Virus record (IMG/VR): IMGVR_UViG_3300009093_001230 | Location: 1-43,367 of that record | From: a virus | DNA: 43,367 bases | Reading direction: 5' to 3' (one strand) | In this document: one piece after another, positions 39,906 through 43,367 of the stretch | Layout: every line of letters starts with the position of its first letter | Position numbering within the stretch: the stretch's first letter is position 1 | Translations under genes and position numbers: made by a program | The notes under the pieces: generated by a model | The model's database searches: none | Told to the model about the DNA's origin: nothing | What the model saw: the letters and a program-made list of their open reading frames with translations, nothing else

Positions 39906-40331
39906 ATGGCCTACGTCGCAGCAGCGCTAACTACAGTCCTTTCTGAGATCGATTGGACCCAACGCGATCTGGCGCAGCGCTGCGGTTTGCCGGCCAGCCA
40001 GATCAATCGGTACTGCCGTGGCGTGAATAAAATCCCGATCGACAGCGCCGAGAAGCTCATCCGGGCAATTCCAGAGGAACACCGCGCGACAATCCTGATT
40101 GCATACCTTCGCGACTGCATCCCTCCAGGCTTTGAAAACCTCGTCGAAGTCGCGTCCACAAGTCCACGGGTGAAAGAGGAGGGGATCGATGGCATCAAGC
40201 TCCCCAAAGGCATGGATGCCGAGCTGACTCGGATGATTGAATTGTTTGGCCAGCTCGGCATGCGACATACCCAGGTGCGCGATATGATGCGCAGCTTTCT
40301 TAAGATCGCCGCGCCGGAGCAGATGGCCTGA
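39906..40331 (+). CDS. CI/Cro-family HTH repressor without autoproteolysis domain (141 aa)
   Basis: Only one of two plus-strand genes. The HTH is at about 10-45: VLSEIDWTQRDLAQRCGLPA, SQINRYCRGVNKIPIDSAEK. The remaining 95 residues are helical (YLRDCIPPGFENLVEVAS, LTRMIELFGQLGMRHTQVRD, MMRSFLKIAAPEQMA) with no S24 peptidase-like Ser/Lys dyad, so RecA-induced self-cleavage is not expected. Divergent from the leftward early operon and separated by 80 bp with operators. The 3' end overlaps the convergent 177-aa gene by 32 bp. Start at ATG 39906; a longer reading would cross the promoter. Confidence 0.75.
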   Translation: MAYVAAALTTVLSEIDWTQRDLAQRCGLPASQINRYCRGVNKIPIDSAEKLIRAIPEEHRATILIAYLRDCIPPGFENLVEVASTSPRVKEEGIDGIKLPKGMDAELTRMIELFGQLGMRHTQVRDMMRSFLKIAAPEQMA

Positions 40332-40833
40332 CCTTCGCGTTACGGATGACCCGCGCCGCGACGGCATCCTGATCCAGCGCGGACAAGATAATCCGCGCCG
40401 CCTTCCGCGTGTCGCCTTCTTGGGCGCATTCCACGATCGCCGTCAGGTAATCACTCACAAGACTCTTCACCTCTTCTTTGCTCTCGGCACTCATCGGCTC
40501 GATCAATTGCGGGATTGGCGGCCATCCCAGCGCCGGCGCCATGTTCCGATATACTTGCTGCATCAGCGGCACAGGGAACGTCTGCAGCGTGCCGAGAAAA
40601 GGATCCGTTGCGGTCTGGTAGGGCAGGGCAAATGCCTTGGCGAGATTACCCACCATGTTGCCGAATTTGATCAAGCTCGGATAGCCCCACGGCTGTTGAT
40701 GCGGGATCCGGGCGAGGAATCCCGTGATCGATCGAAACTCCACGCCAACATCGGGCTGCAGAGTGGCTTCGGCGCCCTCTTCAATCGGTACTTCAGTGCT
40801 GTCAGGTTGCGGCTGATTTTCGGTGTCATTCAT
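40300..40833 (-). CDS. Gene with LexA-like box, convergent with the repressor (177 aa)
   Basis: Sequence MNDTENQPQPDSTEVPIEEG then FRSITGFLARIPHQQPWGYP, LAKAFALPYQTATDPFLGTL, QTFPVPLMQQVYRNMAPALG, and a helical C-terminal part (VKSLVSDYLTAIVECAQEGD) ending in basic residues. No recognised motif. Its start is 3 bp after a perfect TGTTC-N4-GAACA palindrome, and its 3' end overlaps the repressor's by 32 bp in the opposite direction. I infer it is LexA-repressed and could act as an antirepressor, or that its transcript interferes with repressor expression. Confidence 0.65.
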   Translation of the reverse strand: MNDTENQPQPDSTEVPIEEGAEATLQPDVGVEFRSITGFLARIPHQQPWGYPSLIKFGNMVGNLAKAFALPYQTATDPFLGTLQTFPVPLMQQVYRNMAPALGWPPIPQLIEPMSAESKEEVKSLVSDYLTAIVECAQEGDTRKAARIILSALDQDAVAARVIRNAKVRPSAPARRS

Positions 40834-40836
40834 ACA

Positions 40837-40850
40837 TGTTCAAGAGAACA
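40837..40850. promoter_or_regulatory. LexA-like box TGTTC-N4-GAACA, upstream of 177-aa gene
   Basis: TGTTC-AAGA-GAACA is a perfect palindrome with a 4-bp spacer, ending 3 bp before the minus-strand ATG at 40833. Read from memory, TGTTC-N4-GAACA is the LexA motif described for Verrucomicrobia. A TATAAG element (minus strand, 40883-40888) lies about 33 bp upstream; a matching -35 is not clear. Confidence 0.65.
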
Positions 40851-40887
40851 CTATTCGGTCTCACAACCAAGCACAATTCCGCCTTAT

Positions 40888-40938
40888 ACAGACAAATCAG
40901 TACGGACAAAATCCACGTCCCACGGACACCACTTGTCC
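40888..40938. repeat. ACGGACA direct repeats and GGACA-N5-TGTCC inverted repeat
   Basis: ACGGACA occurs at 40902-40908 and 40922-40928, exactly 20 bp apart, with a related ACAGACA at 40888-40894. The last copy also forms GGACA-CCACT-TGTCC (40924-40938), directly after the stop of the 78-aa membrane gene. It could be a regulator binding array or a weak terminator hairpin; no U-tract follows. Confidence 0.4.
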
Positions 40939-40942
40939 TATC

Positions 40943-41179
40943 CTATTCCTTCCGCAGAAAGTTGGCTGTCCAGGCCGCTCCCAGGATCAGTGCAAAGTCG
41001 ATAAAGACTGTCGCAGACATCGGAATATCAGGCACCGATCCCTCTCCAAATGGCACCTCGTACACACGCCGGCCGAAGATGTCGTAATTGTACCGCCCAT
41101 CGCTCGTTCTCACCATTCCCTCCACCACGAAGTACACGAAGAGCAGTCCCAGAATGATGTTGGATAGCGCCTTCCGCAT
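40943..41179 (-). CDS. Small two-transmembrane protein, lysogeny region (78 aa)
   Basis: MRKALSNIILGLLFVYFVVE is one hydrophobic segment (about 6-24), and SATVFIDFALILGAAWTANF near the C terminus is another (about 55-74). A polar, Tyr-rich loop (SDGRYNYDIFGRRVYEVPFG) lies between. Shares one base with the upstream lipoprotein stop (TGATG). Likely co-expressed with the lipoprotein from the prophage; superinfection exclusion is a guess. Confidence 0.6.
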   Translation of the reverse strand: MRKALSNIILGLLFVYFVVEGMVRTSDGRYNYDIFGRRVYEVPFGEGSVPDIPMSATVFIDFALILGAAWTANFLRKE

Positions 41180-41550
41180 CACAGATAGCGGATGAGCATT
41201 ACCTTCACTTTGGGACGCACCATCAGTTCGTCCTGGTCGACTCCGCTGATACGATTGCCGGCAGCCATCACAATCATCGCTTGGGCCCCGTGACTCGCCG
41301 CCGCTTTCGCGAGATCGTTCAGTACCGTGCCCTTCGTTGCGCGTGTTCCGCCTTCTTCCTCCATGAATCCGAGAACCCGGTAACGCCGCGGTGGATCCCC
41401 GTTTTCCCACACCTGCACGCCCTGGACCATTTGCACCGTCCCGCCAGTGCCGACGCGCACACTATTGCCAACGAAGGGCTGAAACTCCGGTTCGGCGCAA
41501 CTTGGCAGGCACATGGCCGCCGCGAGTAGGGGAATGGCGTACATCCTCAT
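41179..41550 (-). CDS. Predicted lipoprotein, lysogeny region (123 aa)
   Basis: The signal sequence MRMYAIPLLAAAMCLPSC ends in a lipobox L-P-S-C with the lipid-modified Cys at 18. The mature part (VGTGGTVQMVQGVQVWENGD, PRRYRVLGFMEEEGGTRATK, LAKAAASHGAQAMIVMAAGN) is a compact alpha-beta domain. A similar R-V-L-G-x...A-x-x-x-G-A-D/Q-A-x-I-V core occurs in small secreted or heavy-metal-binding-like bacterial proteins. Placed beside the integrase with the small membrane protein, it is a candidate lysogenic-conversion or surface-exclusion gene. The function is not known. Confidence 0.65.
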   Translation of the reverse strand: MRMYAIPLLAAAMCLPSCAEPEFQPFVGNSVRVGTGGTVQMVQGVQVWENGDPPRRYRVLGFMEEEGGTRATKGTVLNDLAKAAASHGAQAMIVMAAGNRISGVDQDELMVRPKVKVMLIRYL

Positions 41551-41598
41551 GCCCTCGCCTGTAGCAAAGGGCTGCCGCTATCGCAATCTCGGCTTGCG

Positions 41599-41633
41599 TG
41601 TTCTCGTGTTCCGAAACAGTGTTCACAAGAACA
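41599..41633. promoter_or_regulatory. LexA-like box TGTTC-N4-GAACA with extra half-sites, upstream of the 131-aa gene
   Basis: The perfect palindrome TGTTC-ACAA-GAACA occupies 41620-41633, ending 2 bp before the plus-strand ATG at 41636. Two further TGTTC half-sites lie at 41599-41603 and 41607-41611. The 85-bp gap also contains the upstream region of the divergent lipoprotein gene. The same motif precedes the 177-aa gene 0.8 kb away. Confidence 0.65.
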
Positions 41634-41635
41634 CG

Positions 41636-42031
41636 ATGCCAGACGATATGCACAAACGGATCAACCTCCTTGCTCAAGAGACCCGGCGTCTCTGGGAAAC
41701 TGTCGTAATCGCTCAGGAAATCTCCAAATCGCTGGGGAAGCCGCTCAATTGCCTGGGCGGCGCGGCGCGAGCCCAAGCCGCTGTCCGTGACGCCTACGCC
41801 CTCGTCCGCGAGTTCCTCGAGGAGTACGCAAACCAGGACCAGCTCATCCGCTACGTTTTCACCACGCGGAAGAGCTACCGCAAAGAGGTGCAATTTGATC
41901 ACACCAAAGAGCAGAGGCGTGTTGAGCTGTTCCTCACTCAGTCGTACATGGCCGCGCAGAAAATCGGCTTCTGCGGCGAGTATCGCCGCTGGCTCGATGT
42001 CGTGCGCTATCGTCCGAAACCGATGTGGTAG
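41636..42031 (+). CDS. Gene with LexA-like box beside the integrase (131 aa)
   Basis: MPDDMHKRINLLAQETRRLW, then VVIAQEISKSLGKPLNCLGG, AAVRDAYALVREFLEEYANQ and RRVELFLTQSYMAAQKIGFC, ending in a Trp/Arg-rich strand (GEYRRWLDVVRYRPKPMW). Mostly helical, soluble, unassigned. Convergent with the integrase (1 bp between stops). The LexA-like box directly before its ATG suggests SOS induction; an antirepressor or a prophage-induction gene is an inference. An earlier in-frame start would lie beyond the box. Confidence 0.65.
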   Translation: MPDDMHKRINLLAQETRRLWETVVIAQEISKSLGKPLNCLGGAARAQAAVRDAYALVREFLEEYANQDQLIRYVFTTRKSYRKEVQFDHTKEQRRVELFLTQSYMAAQKIGFCGEYRRWLDVVRYRPKPMW

Positions 42032-42032
42032 C

Positions 42033-43367
42033 CTACAGTCCGCAATCCCGGAATGTGATCGGCGCGATTGGGGCGTGGTCCGTCAGATAGTGCCGGCCGG
42101 CCACGGTCTTCGGCGCATGCCGGAGAAACCGCTCTGCGTATTCGTCTCCCTGTCGGCGTGCCACGATAGTCGCCGCCCATCTACGTAGCTCATAGGACGT
42201 CTTTGCATGTCCTTGCACCCACTGTCGGACGAAGTTGCCGTGATCACGATCAACAATCCACTCACGCTCTGTCTTTGTCCTGGCGGGAATGAGGAAATCC
42301 TCCGGATTCGCCGCCCCGCTATACCTCCGGATTTCGCGCCACACCGCAGGCGCGATCGGTACTTCTCCTGAGCTCTTCTTTGGGATCCATTCTGGTCGCG
42401 GTTTGATCACCATCGCTCCCGCGATCGCGCGCCTTTCCCCATTTGGCAGTGTGACCGTATCGCTTCGCTTTTCGAGCCATCCGAGGCGTGCATTCTCCGC
42501 TTCGTCATTACGTAACGCCAGATGGCGGAATAACAAATGAGCGACGTAGAGTGCCGGAAACTGGTCGCGCAGACAGAGGGCTGCCTGCGACATCTGCCAG
42601 ATCGATTCTGGCGCCATTCGCATGTGCTCGATCCGTGGATCCGCCAACGTCTCCGTCGTCAGGAATCCTTCGAGAAATCGGCTGAACTGCTTTTCCGGGG
42701 AAAGCTTCTGCCCATTTACCGACGGCTCTCCTGGAAGGGATAACCCGCGATAACATTTGAGCGCCGCATCGCAGAACATCGCCCTGGCGTTTCTCAATGC
42801 CGCGTTCGCGCCCCTGATTTTGCTATCTCGATCAACCAGGTCCGTCGCTTCCGTCACATATGCTGCGAAGAATTTCTCCACCAGCTCGCTCGTCAGTGCC
42901 GATGCACGCACTTCGTCCGCATCTCCAGGATACACCCGCCGCAACACACTGCGCAGAGCGCTCGTATAGCCGGCTGCGGTGCGATCCTTCATCTTCACGC
43001 TGAAACTCTGGATTTTCGTTTCGTAGGCCTCGATCAGCTCGCCGATCGTACACACGCTGCGTGCGGGACGCAGTCGCGACTGATCCAGTGCGTCCCATCG
43101 TCCTTCCATCGCCGCACGCAGCTTCAGCTTTGCCCCTTCGGCCGCGAATCCTTTGGTGTCCACGCCCAGTGATTGCAGGACCTGCCGGCCACCGATGTAA
43201 AACTTCACGTAGTAGGACTTCTGTCGCTTGCCGTGCTTCAAAGGTCGGAAGACTCTGGCCGTCTTTCCGGCGACCTGCACCTCGAAGAAGTCGTCCTCCC
43301 GATCCTCCGGCGTTTCGATCTTCTGATACAGCACACGAGGGGGCAGGGGCGTGTCTTGGGTGTCCAT
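42033..43367 (-). CDS. int: Tyrosine recombinase / phage integrase (444 aa)
   Basis: Catalyses site-specific integration and excision. The N-terminal region resembles an arm-binding strand domain (YYVKFYIGGRQVLQSLGV) and is followed by a core-binding helical domain. Catalytic residues in the C-terminal half: R286 (HLALRNDEAE), K330/331 (EWIPKKSSGE), box II TSYELRRWAAT with Y392 where the family usually has His and R395, H417 (FLRHAPKT), and the nucleophile Y427 (GRHYL). The His-to-Tyr change is unusual but tolerated in some family members. The start is at the window edge, so a longer protein upstream cannot be excluded. Confidence 0.85.
   Translation of the reverse strand: MDTQDTPLPPRVLYQKIETPEDREDDFFEVQVAGKTARVFRPLKHGKRQKSYYVKFYIGGRQVLQSLGVDTKGFAAEGAKLKLRAAMEGRWDALDQSRLRPARSVCTIGELIEAYETKIQSFSVKMKDRTAAGYTSALRSVLRRVYPGDADEVRASALTSELVEKFFAAYVTEATDLVDRDSKIRGANAALRNARAMFCDAALKCYRGLSLPGEPSVNGQKLSPEKQFSRFLEGFLTTETLADPRIEHMRMAPESIWQMSQAALCLRDQFPALYVAHLLFRHLALRNDEAENARLGWLEKRSDTVTLPNGERRAIAGAMVIKPRPEWIPKKSSGEVPIAPAVWREIRRYSGAANPEDFLIPARTKTEREWIVDRDHGNFVRQWVQGHAKTSYELRRWAATIVARRQGDEYAERFLRHAPKTVAGRHYLTDHAPIAPITFRDCGL

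Noticed and set aside
1-43367. tRNA genes or CRISPR arrays
   Set aside because: No cloverleaf-like sequence or regularly spaced direct repeats with spacers were seen on reading; a tRNA scan was not possible.

Overview
The window reads as one essentially complete temperate phage or prophage with a short, podovirus-like tail. About 50 genes are tightly packed and nearly all lie on the minus strand, linked by ATGA, GTGA, TTGA or TAATG stop/start overlaps. The right edge begins exactly at the start codon of a tyrosine integrase and the left edge ends exactly at the stop codon of a 2752-residue protein, so the window seems cut at gene boundaries and no att sites can be seen. DNA is GC-rich. A host in the Verrucomicrobia is suggested by two perfect TGTTC-N4-GAACA palindromes at promoters. 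To my knowledge this is the LexA (SOS) motif of that phylum, and it differs from the Gram-positive GAAC-N4-GTTC motif. This is an inference, not proof.

Layout, reading leftwards from the right edge. (1) 39.8-43.4 kb, lysogeny: integrase, a plus-strand gene with a LexA-like box 2 bp before its ATG, a lipoprotein and small membrane protein pair, a minus-strand gene with a second LexA-like box 3 bp before its ATG, and a plus-strand HTH repressor without a self-cleavage domain. An early leftward promoter with a palindromic operator lies beside the repressor. (2) 34.2-39.8 kb, early and replication genes: small HTH and zinc-ribbon proteins, a replication initiator-like gene with internal repeats, and a DnaB-family helicase. 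(3) 29-34 kb: ParB-like protein, a nucleoside deoxyribosyltransferase-like protein, a DHH phosphoesterase fused to a second domain, and two related HTH genes, one apparently needing a +1 frameshift. (4) 20-29 kb, packaging and head: TerL, portal, several tiny genes, scaffold-like protein, major capsid protein (DUF5309-like). (5) 8.3-20 kb: adaptor, receptor-binding/SGNH-like protein, lysis genes (GH108 muramidase, a lipoprotein, two membrane proteins), P22 gp10-like tail protein, sugar-binding-like fibre, internal virion proteins. (6) 0-8.3 kb: a giant polyvalent protein carrying ParB/DdrB-like, ADP-ribosyltransferase-like, RadC/JAB and zincin-like modules, probably ejected with the DNA. No tape-measure, sheath or tail-tube gene was recognised.

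The most interesting unit is the switch. The repressor has no visible autoproteolytic domain, and both genes with LexA-like boxes sit in the lysogeny region. One is convergent with, and overlaps, the repressor gene. I infer SOS induction through LexA-controlled antirepressor-type genes. Other notable items are a nested long hairpin before the gp10-like gene, four 10-bp-phased GTGA(A/C) repeats before the head genes, two apparent +1 frameshifts in small genes, and low-complexity repeats inside the replication initiator.
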